Source: Paenibacillus bovis
Lineage (GTDB): Bacteria > Bacillota > Bacilli > Paenibacillales > Paenibacillaceae
NCBI RefSeq assembly: GCF_001421015.2
Contig: NZ_CP013023.1
Span: 1,106,001 to 1,170,000 of the forward strand
Length of the DNA: 64,000 bases
Reading direction: 5' to 3'
Below the pieces are notes generated by a model. It was not told the origin of the DNA and did not search any database. It saw only the letters and a program-made list of their open reading frames with translations. The translations under genes and the position numbers were made by a program. Shown piece by piece: positions 15,916 to 24,585 of the stretch. The first letter of the stretch is position 1. Each line of letters begins with the position of its first letter.

Positions 15916-18090
15916 ATGGATAAATATCAGCGGCTTTTTATCAAACAGATGAAAGATAAAATCAAAAAAATGACGTTGACTGGTCAAACGACACCCGAGC
16001 CGGAGCTGTATCGTCTGGTGCATTCTGCCAAAGGCACCTCCGGCACGATTGGACTGGATGACTGGTTTGGCGCAGCTGCAGAATTGATAGATCGTCTGGA
16101 GCCGGAAGGAGAAAAAGTATGGTCGGCAGAGCAGGTACGAGAGCTGCTGGCACCGATGGTCTATTTATTTCTGCTGGCGGATGAAGATGCCGAAGAAGAC
16201 GATGTGCCTGCAAATGAGCCGGAGACCCAGCCGGCTCCGGTCTATCAGGGTACGCTGCTGGTAGTGGATGATGATACGAGTCTGCTGCAAATGCTCAAGG
16301 ATCAGCTGGAGCAGGCAGGCTATATGACATTTGCCGCTTCGGACGGTACGCGGGCGATGGAGCTTTTTTATAATATGAAGCCGGATTGTATCATTCTGGA
16401 TATTATGCTGCACGATAAGGATGGATTTGAGCTGCTGCAGGAAATTCAGGCACGCAGTGAGCAGTATTTGATTCCGGTTATTCTGATAAGTACCAGCGCA
16501 GACCGGACGACACGAATGAGAGCATATGCCTCGGGAGCCGATGACTTTATCGGCAAACCGCTGGATATGGAAGAATTTATTTTACGTATTCGTCATCAGG
16601 TACAGCGGAGGATGAAGCTGAACACGCTGCTTATGTCGGATGAACTGACCGGCGCGTATAACAGTACTTATTTTGCCCAGGAACTGGTTCGTCATCTGCA
16701 GCGGCTAGCCGATCATCATGAGCCGGCGGTATTGACCTTATTCGATCTGGACAGCTTCCGTCATATCAATGAGCGTTACGGTTATGCAGAAGGAGATCGA
16801 CTGCTTCGTTATTTCTCCGATCTGGTACGTCGTTCGCTCGGACCGCAAGATATCTGGGCACGTGATCGGCATGACCGGTTTTATCTGCTCCAGCCCGGCA
16901 TCAGGGAAAAGGAAGCTGTTTCTTTTGCCAATCAGCTGTTGGAACGATTGGAAAGGGAAGAACATCTGATTGGCCCCGACAGCTACCGGGTTACTTTTTC
17001 GGCAGGAGTGCTGGAGCTGAAGGCGGGGATGACGGCGCAGTCTTGCTATGATCAGATTCTGCGCATCGTAGCAGAAGCCAAGCGCAGGCATGACGGGGTC
17101 ATGATCGTACCGGAGCGACGCCGGATTGCAGAGGTTCATCCAGCCCATCTATTCGGAGAAACGAGAAGCGAACTATCGGCGGCGACTGTACGATCCAACC
17201 CGGAATCGGCTGAGACGATGAGTAACGTTCCGGATTCTGTCGTAGAGGAAGAGAAACACGCAGCGAATCAGGTAGAAGCGCTGCTAAGCTCTGTTTCTTC
17301 CCGTATCAAGAAATATGCGGACAAAAAGCCTATTTTCTCTATCGACCGGGAAGAGCAGTCTGCTACACCGACTGTAGATCCATCTCGTCAATTGATGCCA
17401 TCCGAACAGGAAACTACTGGGTTTGATAAAAGTGAACCGTCTGTAGATCCAGCCGGTTCAGCAGAAGGGATGCTCGAAGAAGATCATGTTCTACCGGGTG
17501 CTGTCGATCAGAAGATATCTTCGGTTGTGGAATCTTCGCTGCCGCTTCAAACCGATATGATTCGTGAACGTGAAGCAACCGGAGAGAGTGGTGGACACCG
17601 CGCTATGCTGGAATGGGTAGGCTATGAGGAGCAGACGCTCGTTAGCCGGCAGGTGGCGGAGGTAGAGCAGGCTCCTGTGCCACCTGCCGGGATTAAGCCG
17701 TGGCGATTGGCTATTATTGATGATGATGACCTGATCCGCGGCATGCTTAGTAAACGGCTGGGCGGACTGGATATCGAACATACGCTGGAAATCCGAACAT
17801 TTAGCGATGGTGAAGACTTTTTCACCGATCCGTGGCATGGAGAAGATGCGCAGTATGTCGTTATCCTCGACCGGATGATGCCGCGAATGAACGGAATGGA
17901 AGTACTGCGCCGGATTCGCAATATGGAGACGCGGGCCAATTATATGGTACTCATGCTGACCAGTGTCGGCGATGATCGTGAAGTCGCAGAGGCTATCCGG
18001 GCCGGCACGGATGACTACCTGACCAAGCCGTTCAGTATTGTAGAACTGGAAGCCCGTATCCGGCGTCTGCTCGGGAGGATGGGATTATGA
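15916..18090 (+). CDS. HPt-receiver-degenerate GGDEF-receiver protein
   Basis: A 724-residue soluble multi-domain protein. It begins with an HPt module (H36 in HSAKGTSGTIG). Receiver 1 covers about 112-232 (DDD at 118-120, D162, K214). A GGDEF-like domain follows at 240-395, then a long acidic linker (400-590), then receiver 2 at 594-724 (D652, K704). In the GGDEF-like domain the catalytic signature is RHDRF (318-322) instead of GGDEF. The inhibitory RxxD is GPQD (309-312), so neither cyclase activity nor classical I-site binding is expected. It may be a c-di-GMP-independent scaffold or a relic receptor. GGGGGAGG precedes the ATG. Its end overlaps the HEAT gene by four bases. Confidence 0.92.
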   Translation: MDKYQRLFIKQMKDKIKKMTLTGQTTPEPELYRLVHSAKGTSGTIGLDDWFGAAAELIDRLEPEGEKVWSAEQVRELLAPMVYLFLLADEDAEEDDVPANEPETQPAPVYQGTLLVVDDDTSLLQMLKDQLEQAGYMTFAASDGTRAMELFYNMKPDCIILDIMLHDKDGFELLQEIQARSEQYLIPVILISTSADRTTRMRAYASGADDFIGKPLDMEEFILRIRHQVQRRMKLNTLLMSDELTGAYNSTYFAQELVRHLQRLADHHEPAVLTLFDLDSFRHINERYGYAEGDRLLRYFSDLVRRSLGPQDIWARDRHDRFYLLQPGIREKEAVSFANQLLERLEREEHLIGPDSYRVTFSAGVLELKAGMTAQSCYDQILRIVAEAKRRHDGVMIVPERRRIAEVHPAHLFGETRSELSAATVRSNPESAETMSNVPDSVVEEEKHAANQVEALLSSVSSRIKKYADKKPIFSIDREEQSATPTVDPSRQLMPSEQETTGFDKSEPSVDPAGSAEGMLEEDHVLPGAVDQKISSVVESSLPLQTDMIREREATGESGGHRAMLEWVGYEEQTLVSRQVAEVEQAPVPPAGIKPWRLAIIDDDDLIRGMLSKRLGGLDIEHTLEIRTFSDGEDFFTDPWHGEDAQYVVILDRMMPRMNGMEVLRRIRNMETRANYMVLMLTSVGDDREVAEAIRAGTDDYLTKPFSIVELEARIRRLLGRMGL

Positions 18091-19202
18091 ACAGCATGGA
18101 TCCCGATTCCGTACTGACTGTTGTACTATGGCTCTGCGCTGTGATGCTGGCCGCACTGGTCGCACTGTATGTCTATCTGGCAATACGTAAATCCAGATTC
18201 AATCGAAGAGCAGCTGCCGTCTACAAACTGCGCAAGGAAATGGAGCAATCCGACTCGGTGCTGGAAGAATATCTATTGACCGGCGAGACATCGCGCCGTC
18301 TGTCCACCAAAGAGCCTTTTCGAATGGAGGCGATTCAGGAGGCGCTGCTGCATCGGCTGTCGATCAGTCGTACGCCTGAGGAACGCAGCCGGATTTATGA
18401 TTTTGCGGAAAAGTATTTTTCCAGTCAATATGAACACTCACTGCATGATCGCCAGTGGAGCACCCGTATGAATACCCTGCTCTGGATTGAACAGTTCCAG
18501 ATGACATCTATGGAAAAGGATCTGCTCGAATGGATGAACGATCCGCAGTGTTCGGAAGAAGAATATTTTCAGATTCTGCGAATTCTGTCCAAACTGAACA
18601 GCCATAAAATCCCTGAATATTTGAAAGGGAATGACCATGATCTGTCCGACAGTCAGCTGCTGCAGATTTTGCTTCCACTGAATGATGAGCTGCAGGGCGA
18701 GCTGATTGCCGAATTCGACCAGTATCCGTTCCGGGTGCGCTGCAGTTTTATTGATTCGCTGCGTATTCGCAATATTCGATCTGCCGAAGTGCTGAACTTG
18801 CTGGAGCGTCAGCTGGCTGGAAACGACAGTGAGCTGCGTATCCGCGCACTCAAGGCAATTTCCAACTTTGGCTATCTAACGCCGGAAGCGACCCGGCAGC
18901 TGGTAGAGAAGATGGAGCATGAGCATGATCAGGCGGTAGAACAGGTATCCTGGCCGGAACGGCTGATGCGTGCCAGAGTCATGGGTAATATCCGTGAAGA
19001 TATCTTCGTACCCTATCTGGAGGAAATGCTGGGGGATTCGGCTTACCGGGTTCGCCAGCAGGCAGCCGAATCCCTGGCTGCCTACAAAAACGGACTGGAG
19101 CTGCTGGAAAAGGTGGCTGCCGGTGAACATGCGGACCGCTATGCGCGCGAGATGGCGGAGGAGACGCTGGAAAGGAAACAATATGAGCGGAATCTGGCTT
19201 GA
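18087..19202 (+). CDS. Membrane-anchored HEAT-repeat protein
   Basis: The 371 residues begin with one N-terminal membrane segment (VLTVVLWLCAVMLAALVALYVYLAI). A basic stop and a long alpha-helical cytoplasmic part follow. From about residue 230 there are HEAT-like repeats (ELRIRALKAISNFGYLTPEATRQL; AYRVRQQAAESLAAYKNGLELL). Such repeats are protein-binding scaffolds. It starts within the last codons of the HPt/GGDEF gene (ATGA overlap) and ends 20 bp inside the glycosyltransferase gene. A role in tethering the signalling proteins to the glycosyltransferase at the membrane is inferred from position. Confidence 0.85.
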   Translation: MNSMDPDSVLTVVLWLCAVMLAALVALYVYLAIRKSRFNRRAAAVYKLRKEMEQSDSVLEEYLLTGETSRRLSTKEPFRMEAIQEALLHRLSISRTPEERSRIYDFAEKYFSSQYEHSLHDRQWSTRMNTLLWIEQFQMTSMEKDLLEWMNDPQCSEEEYFQILRILSKLNSHKIPEYLKGNDHDLSDSQLLQILLPLNDELQGELIAEFDQYPFRVRCSFIDSLRIRNIRSAEVLNLLERQLAGNDSELRIRALKAISNFGYLTPEATRQLVEKMEHEHDQAVEQVSWPERLMRARVMGNIREDIFVPYLEEMLGDSAYRVRQQAAESLAAYKNGLELLEKVAAGEHADRYAREMAEETLERKQYERNLA

Positions 19203-20619
19203 TATTACAGGAACCATTTTCGAAATCCTGAGCATTATTATTATGATCTATGTCGTCAGTGTCAGTATTGCTTATGTTGTTCTATTTTTCGTGGCAGCAC
19301 GGAAGTTGAACCGGGAAAAGGACCTGAACGAGAGCCAGTATGATCAGGTGCTGGAAGAAGAGCTCGCTCCGCCGCTGTCGATTATCGTACCGGCTTATAA
19401 TGAAGAACTGAATATTGTCTGGAGTGTGCGTTCGCTGCTGGGTATCAATTACAAGCAGTTCGAGATTGTAGTCGTCAATGACGGCTCCAAGGATCAGACG
19501 GTACAGTATCTGATCGATGAATTCGATATGGTCGAGGTCAAGAGCCGGGTGCGCTGGTCCGGACTGGGTAAGCCGACCAAGCCGATCCGGGGGATTTACC
19601 GTTCGCTGCAGCATAACAATCTGGTGCTGGTCGACAAGGAAAATGGCGGCAAAGCCGACGCCCTGAATGTAGGTATTAATGTATGCCAGTATCCGTACTT
19701 TGCTTCGCTGGACGGGGATACCGTACTGGACCAGGATGCTTTTATCAAAGTTATGAAGCCGATTATGGATGCCGGTCCCAATGAAGAGATTGTCGCTACA
19801 GGTGGCAGTGTGGGGATTGCCAACGGCAGTTATGTGGATAGCGGTTATCTGAGTCGCGAGAGTGTGCGTCTGTCCAGCAAGCCGCTGGTGGTGATGCAGG
19901 TTATCGAGTATCTGCGCGCTTTCCTGATGGGGCGGATCGGACTCAGCCGGCATAATCTGCTGCTGATCGTATCCGGTGCATTCGGTATTTTCAAAAAAAG
20001 CTGGGTAATCGAGGTCGGTGGCTATGAGGTCGATACGGTCGGTGAAGATATGGAGCTGATCGTACGCCTGCATCGCCGGATTCAGGAAAAGAAAAGCAAA
20101 GCACAGATCGTCTATGTGCCCGATCCGGTCTGCTGGACCGAAGCCCCGGAGAAAGCCAAAATTCTGCGTCGTCAGCGTACCCGTTGGCATCGCGGTCTAT
20201 ATGAGAGTCTGTGGCGGCACAAAGTGATGCTGTTCAATCCCAAGTACGGCAAGATCGGTATGATCTCGATGCCTTATTTTCTGTTCGTGGAGCTGCTCGG
20301 ACCAGTCGTTGAGCTGGCAGGGGTGCTGACTGTCATCGTAGGGATTTTCCTCGATACGGTCGATGTGCGGATTACGATTGTACTGGCTCTGCTCATGCTG
20401 CTGTACGGTTCCCTGCTGTCCATGGGGGCAGTCTTGTTCGAGGAATGGTGCTTCAAGCGATACAACCGGGTAGCGGATCTGACACGGCTGTTTTTGTTCG
20501 CATTATCCGAGACCTTCTGGTATCGTCCGATTATGACACTCTGGCGGTTTGAAGGACTGGTTCAGATTGTACGGCGCAAAAATCAGGGCTGGGGGGTATG
20601 GCACGCGGTGGTGTCATGA
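19183..20619 (+). CDS. Processive-type GT2 glycosyltransferase (PgaC/IcaA/BcsA-like)
   Basis: A 478-residue membrane glycosyltransferase. One TM segment lies near 13-38. The GT-A domain has PLSIIVPAYNEELNI (65-79), VVVNDGS (97-102), the DGD metal site (177-179), the GED catalytic-base motif (287-289) and the QRTRW product-channel motif (331-335). C-terminal TM segments follow (about 365-460). This set is shared with synthases of beta-linked polymers such as PNAG and cellulose, so it probably polymerises and exports a surface polysaccharide; the sugar is unknown. The ATG at 19183 has AAAGGA upstream. There is no PilZ domain, so any c-di-GMP control must act through a partner. Confidence 0.92.
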   Translation: MSGIWLDITGTIFEILSIIIMIYVVSVSIAYVVLFFVAARKLNREKDLNESQYDQVLEEELAPPLSIIVPAYNEELNIVWSVRSLLGINYKQFEIVVVNDGSKDQTVQYLIDEFDMVEVKSRVRWSGLGKPTKPIRGIYRSLQHNNLVLVDKENGGKADALNVGINVCQYPYFASLDGDTVLDQDAFIKVMKPIMDAGPNEEIVATGGSVGIANGSYVDSGYLSRESVRLSSKPLVVMQVIEYLRAFLMGRIGLSRHNLLLIVSGAFGIFKKSWVIEVGGYEVDTVGEDMELIVRLHRRIQEKKSKAQIVYVPDPVCWTEAPEKAKILRRQRTRWHRGLYESLWRHKVMLFNPKYGKIGMISMPYFLFVELLGPVVELAGVLTVIVGIFLDTVDVRITIVLALLMLLYGSLLSMGAVLFEEWCFKRYNRVADLTRLFLFALSETFWYRPIMTLWRFEGLVQIVRRKNQGWGVWHAVVS

Positions 20620-20659
20620 ACTCCAAAAAACCGGATAACCGGACTAATGGAGGTCAGCC

Positions 20660-21799
20660 ATGAAACGTAAACGTACCTGGACCTTCTGGCTGATTCCTCT
20701 GCTGGTCATCGCCCTGCTGCTGACCCCGTGGATATGGTGGGAAGCCAAGCCGGCGACTACGCTGCAGGTGGCTATTCTCGACAAAACGGTACCGGATACG
20801 ACGTACCGTGAGCATAAAGGACTCGTCTGGCTGCTCAATCAGCAAAAATATGTCAAAGCGGATCAGCAGCCTTATGATTATACCAAAGATTATTATGGAT
20901 TTTTTCCAAAGCCGGATCATCAGTATGAGACCACCGGACTGCCAGCCGACTTAACGGGTACCGACATGATCTATGTAACCGATACGTACGGTATCGAACG
21001 TGCCCAGTATAACAAGGACAATTCGACCACCGGTGATCTATCGGCAGGAATGCTCTACGGAGGACTGACCGTCCCGGATGTGCAGCGGATTCGCAGTGCG
21101 GTGACAAGTGGTGGGGTAAAAACGCTGATCGCCGAGTTCAATAGTCTCGCGACACCTACACAGCCCGGTACCCGCAAAGAATTTTATCCGCTGATTGGAG
21201 CGGAATGGACCGGATGGACAGGCAGATATTTCAGCGATCTGACCCGCGGCGGCGAAGTGCCTGCCTTTCTGAGCGGGGATGGCAGTGATCCGAATCGCTG
21301 GCCATATACCGGGCCTGGCGTAGTATTTGTCCATGAAGACGGTCGGGTGGTCGTGCTGGAACAAGGCAAGCAGATCGGCGAAGAAGGTGTACAGACGATA
21401 TTGACGACCCAGGGCAAAGCCCGGCTGGGACTGGACAGCACGATTCGTTACAATTACTGGTTTGACGTAATGAAGCCTGCTGAAGGCACAGAAGTACTGG
21501 CCAATTACAATCTGGGTCTGACCGAGGATGGCAAGCACAAGCTGCAGGCCGCCGGGATCAGTTATGAATTCCCGGCTGTAATCCGGCAGCAGCATGACAC
21601 CTATGTATCGTATTACTTTGCAGGAGATTATGCGGACTACGATCACTATTCGTTCTGGCGCAAGTATCAGGGCTGGGAGACTTTCAAACGCTGGCTGACA
21701 TTTGACCGTCCCAACAGCGAAGACGCTTTTTACTGGCATATTTATGTGCCTTTGATGAAATCGATTCTTCAGGAAACGGCCGCAGCCAGCAGCAAATAA
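20660..21799 (+). CDS. Membrane-anchored extracytoplasmic protein, unknown function
   Basis: 379 residues: a basic N-terminus, one membrane segment (about 9-28), then a large extracytoplasmic domain rich in Tyr, Asp and Trp. The opening (LQVAILDKTVPDTTYREHKGLVWLLNQQK) and later GTDMIYVTDTYG, SGGVKTLIAEFNSLA and EWTGWTGRYFSDL suggest a Rossmann-like, glutamine-amidotransferase or deacetylase-like fold. No catalytic triad was recognised. It closes the operon 40 bp after the glycosyltransferase, with GGAGG before the ATG. By position it may modify, bind or help export the polysaccharide, a place held by YdaL-like proteins in B. subtilis ydaJKLMN. Confidence 0.8.
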   Translation: MKRKRTWTFWLIPLLVIALLLTPWIWWEAKPATTLQVAILDKTVPDTTYREHKGLVWLLNQQKYVKADQQPYDYTKDYYGFFPKPDHQYETTGLPADLTGTDMIYVTDTYGIERAQYNKDNSTTGDLSAGMLYGGLTVPDVQRIRSAVTSGGVKTLIAEFNSLATPTQPGTRKEFYPLIGAEWTGWTGRYFSDLTRGGEVPAFLSGDGSDPNRWPYTGPGVVFVHEDGRVVVLEQGKQIGEEGVQTILTTQGKARLGLDSTIRYNYWFDVMKPAEGTEVLANYNLGLTEDGKHKLQAAGISYEFPAVIRQQHDTYVSYYFAGDYADYDHYSFWRKYQGWETFKRWLTFDRPNSEDAFYWHIYVPLMKSILQETAAASSK

Positions 21800-21827
21800 A
21801 GGCGTGATACCTGTCTGTCTCTATCAT

Positions 21828-21856
21828 AAGCGGGGAAGCTCCCGGGCTTTTCCTGC
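21828..21856 (+). terminator. Probable terminator of the signalling/EPS operon
   Basis: AAGC-(GG)-GGGA ... TCCC-GG-GCTT followed by TTCCTG. A modest stem with a short T-rich tail. Confidence 0.5.
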
Positions 21857-22054
21857 TCATGATGGAGACTTTTTATTTGCGGTCAGATGGATTTACTCTA
21901 TACCGCTTCTGTGATACTATCGCACTAATACATATAACAACCGGGGAAATATCGATGATTAAGCAGGTGAATGATTGCACTTCATGTACAAATCCGGCAT
22001 GTATGGCAGGAGGCTGCTGGATACAGACCGGCATGAAGATGGAGGGGGAAAGAA

Positions 22055-22507
22055 ATGGATCAGGTAGATCAAAATATCCTGCTGCATTTGCAGCAGCAGG
22101 CACGTATCTCGATGACGGATCTGGGCAAGGCGGTCGGACTGTCGCAGCCTGCCGTGACCGAAAGGGTACGCCGGCTGGAGGAGAGCGGCATCATTCAGGG
22201 CTACCGGGCGATCCTGTCCCCAGAGAAAATTGGGCATCAGTCTACAGCCTATTATTTGTTTCGGGCTAGCGATGGTCTGAACTTTCTGGATTTCTGCCGG
22301 GAAGCGGTAGAGATTGTAGAGTGTCATCGGACCAGCGGCGCGTATAATTATTTGCTCAAGGTAGTCACCTCTTCGATCCGCGAGCTGGAGGATTTTGAAG
22401 ACAGGATTAGCAATCATGGAGATTATACAACGCTGATTGTACTATCCTCTCCGATCGAACACAAAGCACTCAAGCCGAATCTGCTGGAAGATCAGCGGCT
22501 GGTCTAA
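22055..22507 (+). CDS. Lrp/AsnC family regulator
   Basis: 150 residues. The N-terminal helix-turn-helix (DQNILLHLQQQARISMTDLGKAVGLSQPAVTERVRRLEESGII) is followed by a RAM ligand/oligomer domain (GAYNYLLKVVTSSIRELEDF). Members of this family respond to amino acids or small ligands and form octamers. It is alone between the polysaccharide operon and the chromate transporter genes, so its target is not evident. GGAGGGGG precedes the ATG. Its end is separated from the convergent chromate genes by an inverted repeat. Confidence 0.92.
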   Translation: MDQVDQNILLHLQQQARISMTDLGKAVGLSQPAVTERVRRLEESGIIQGYRAILSPEKIGHQSTAYYLFRASDGLNFLDFCREAVEIVECHRTSGAYNYLLKVVTSSIRELEDFEDRISNHGDYTTLIVLSSPIEHKALKPNLLEDQRLV

Positions 22508-22565
22508 ATAGAGAATACCGTCTATTCACCGAGCGGCAGTCTATACATACTTATAATGCATATCC

Positions 22566-22603
22566 ATAATAAAGACCCTGCCATGAATATCTGGCAGGGT
22601 CTT
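22566..22603. terminator. Terminator between lrp-like and chromate genes
   Basis: Perfect 12-bp stem AAGACCCTGCCA / TGGCAGGGTCTT with an 8-nt loop. The better T-rich tail (TTATTATGG) is on the minus strand, for the chromate operon. Confidence 0.75.
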
Positions 22604-22666
22604 CGGCGTAGTTGGATTCGGTTATAACCGGATAACAGCCCAGCCGCCGCTTTAATGACAAATCGT

Positions 22667-23227
22667 TTAGATAAAATAAGGCAGTACAATAGCTCCATAG
22701 GCAAAAGCCGCCAAAATGACAAAGGCTGGATGAATCTTGCGAATCTGCATAGCCCAGAATGCGACCAGAGCAATCCCCAGCGTCTGCCACAATCCGATAG
22801 AGCCATAGGATTCATCTGCCAGCTGCCATGTCAATACCAGCATCATGACCGCTATAACAGGCTGGACCAGTAGCGTCAGTCCTTTGACCACTGGAGAGGA
22901 GCGATGCTTTTGCAGCAGTCGCAGCAGAATAATCATTGCCGCTGCCGAAGGCACAATCGTCGCCAGCAGAGCGATCAACAGACCTGGAATACCTGCCACA
23001 TCAAAGCCGACAAAAGCAGCGATCTTGGTCGCGATCGGTCCTGGCAGCGTATTGCCGAGTGCCAGTACATTGGAGAATGCCGTATCATCCAGCCAGTGGT
23101 AATGCGTAACGATCTCATTATACATAAGCGGGATCGAAGCCGGCCCTCCACCATAACCAAGTACATTGGCCAGGAAGAATCCCCACAGCAGCCGCAGCCA
23201 TTCCAGCCAGTCATTTACGAGTGACAT
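22667..23227 (-). CDS. ywrA: Chromate transporter subunit, short CHR (C-type half)
   Basis: A 186-residue membrane protein with the CHR signature FFLANVLGYGGGPASIPLMYNEI and NVLALGNTLPGPIATKIAAFVGF. It is half the length of classical ChrA, so it is one of a short-chain pair that works as a heterodimer to export chromate. Its start overlaps the stop of the partner gene by one base, so the two are translationally coupled. The arrangement regulator-chr-chr matches B. subtilis ywrC-ywrB-ywrA. The natural substrate may be sulfate-like rather than chromate. Confidence 0.88.
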   Translation of the reverse strand: MSLVNDWLEWLRLLWGFFLANVLGYGGGPASIPLMYNEIVTHYHWLDDTAFSNVLALGNTLPGPIATKIAAFVGFDVAGIPGLLIALLATIVPSAAAMIILLRLLQKHRSSPVVKGLTLLVQPVIAVMMLVLTWQLADESYGSIGLWQTLGIALVAFWAMQIRKIHPAFVILAAFAYGAIVLPYFI

Positions 23228-23859
23228 CAGCGTCCACCTCCATTCATGCGTCGTTCACGCAGACGCTGTACCAGCTTGAAATGAAAAGCCCCGTAGATCA
23301 GAAATGCCGCAATCACGATAGCAGCATGCACATTCAGCAGCTGCAGCAAAACAAACACGATCACGAACAAAATAATACCGAGCGTCTTGCCCAGTCCCTT
23401 GACTGCTTTCTCGCCAAATTCATAAGCCATTACACCCAGCATGACGGCAATAACCGGTACGACGGCGGCGATCATGCCCTGGATGACTTTGGAGCTGCTA
23501 AGGTAGGCGACCGCCGACAGCAGTACAATCATGGCGATCAAAGAAGGCACAATATGTGCGAGTACAGCCAGAATCGCTCCCGGAATGCCTTTGCCGCGAT
23601 AGCCCAGATAGGCAGCCATCTTGGTCGCAATCGGTCCGGGCAGCGCATTGCCCAGCGCCAGAATTTCGCCAAATTCGTCGTCGCTGATCCAGCGGTAACG
23701 GGTGACAGCTTCATACCGGAATAAGGGCATAACCGAAGGTCCTCCGCCATATCCGAGTACACCGGTACGGATCATAGACCAGACCAGTTCACTATAGGTC
23801 GCCTGACGATAAGCCGGGGCATCGGCAGAAGCCGAAGAAGGGGGAGCATGTGTAGTCAT
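23227..23859 (-). CDS. ywrB: Chromate transporter subunit, short CHR (N-type half)
   Basis: The 210-residue partner of the preceding protein, with the same motifs (MIRTGVLGYGGGPSVMPLFRYEA; EILALGNALPGPIATKMAAYLGY). It has an N-terminal polar extension of about 25 residues rich in Ala, Ser and Pro. Six hydrophobic segments are visible. It follows the Lrp-type regulator gene by five bases, so all three form one operon. In B. subtilis both halves are needed for chromate resistance. Confidence 0.88.
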   Translation of the reverse strand: MTTHAPPSSASADAPAYRQATYSELVWSMIRTGVLGYGGGPSVMPLFRYEAVTRYRWISDDEFGEILALGNALPGPIATKMAAYLGYRGKGIPGAILAVLAHIVPSLIAMIVLLSAVAYLSSSKVIQGMIAAVVPVIAVMLGVMAYEFGEKAVKGLGKTLGIILFVIVFVLLQLLNVHAAIVIAAFLIYGAFHFKLVQRLRERRMNGGGR

Positions 23860-23864
23860 GATGC

Positions 23865-24353
23865 CTATAACCTCATTCCCATCCGGCTTTTGTAGCGTGT
23901 GATCAGCACCTGACAGTCCACGCTCATAATACCCGGCATATTGTATAATTTCTCGCGCAAAAAAGTCTCCATCTCCTGATTATCCTTGAACAGACCGTGC
24001 ATATGCAGCTTGCTGGGTCCGGTCATATGGTACAGGCTCGTTACAAATGGCTCCTCGGCCAGCTGATCCGCAGTTTCATGCAGATGCTTGGGCTCTACCT
24101 CGACATTAAAAAAGGCAGAGACAGCGATGCCTATTTTGGCCGGATTAATAACAGCTGCAAAACGCTCAATCGTTCCATTCTCCATCAATGCATTTACCCG
24201 TGCCTGTACAGCGACACGCGATAAGCCGATGTCTTTGGCCAGATCGGTATAGGATATACGTCCATTCTGGTTGAGAATAGCAATAATCTTGCGGTCGATA
24301 TCATCAATATGATTCTCCTGCATGCCGCCGCCGGAGGATTTGGATTGGCTCAT
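23865..24353 (-). CDS. ywrC: Lrp/AsnC-type regulator of the chromate operon (ChrS/YwrC-like)
   Basis: 162 residues: a short Gly/Ser-rich leader, an Lrp helix-turn-helix ([44 protein letters not shown]), then a RAM domain ([28 protein letters not shown]). In B. subtilis the equivalent gene (ywrC/chrS) controls chromate-inducible expression of the adjacent transporter genes; gene order here is the same. GGGAG lies ten bases before the ATG. A 13-bp perfect palindrome upstream (24389-24401) is the likely operator. An internal ATG eleven codons in is a less likely start. Confidence 0.9.
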   Translation of the reverse strand: MSQSKSSGGGMQENHIDDIDRKIIAILNQNGRISYTDLAKDIGLSRVAVQARVNALMENGTIERFAAVINPAKIGIAVSAFFNVEVEPKHLHETADQLAEEPFVTSLYHMTGPSKLHMHGLFKDNQEMETFLREKLYNMPGIMSVDCQVLITRYKSRMGMRL

Positions 24354-24388
24354 TTATATTCACTCCCAGGTTGTTCAGCTGTCCGATA

Positions 24389-24401
24389 GTGCATGATGCA
24401 C
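24389..24401. promoter_or_regulatory. Palindrome upstream of the chromate operon
   Basis: GTGCATGATGCAC, a perfect 13-bp dyad about 36 bp upstream of the Lrp-type regulator. It is a candidate autoregulatory operator. Confidence 0.45.
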
Positions 24402-24585
24402 AATTACCTAATAGCTGAAATAATAGTATGACAACTTTCTTTTTGAATGAAAAATAATACTTTTAATTACAATATGGATAAATATATAATGTTTAAAAAT
24501 CGTTTTCAATATTAAAAATGAAATTCGGCTTACGTTTGACAGGGTGGCTGTGCTGCCGTTAACCGACTATAGGGGAGGACTCCGT

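Noticed and set aside
21859..22269. Cys-rich frame (DCTSCTNPACMAGGCW) overlapping the Lrp-type gene
   Set aside because: The cysteine pattern is eye-catching, but the frame runs over 200 bp into a convincing Lrp gene and its start has only a weak box.
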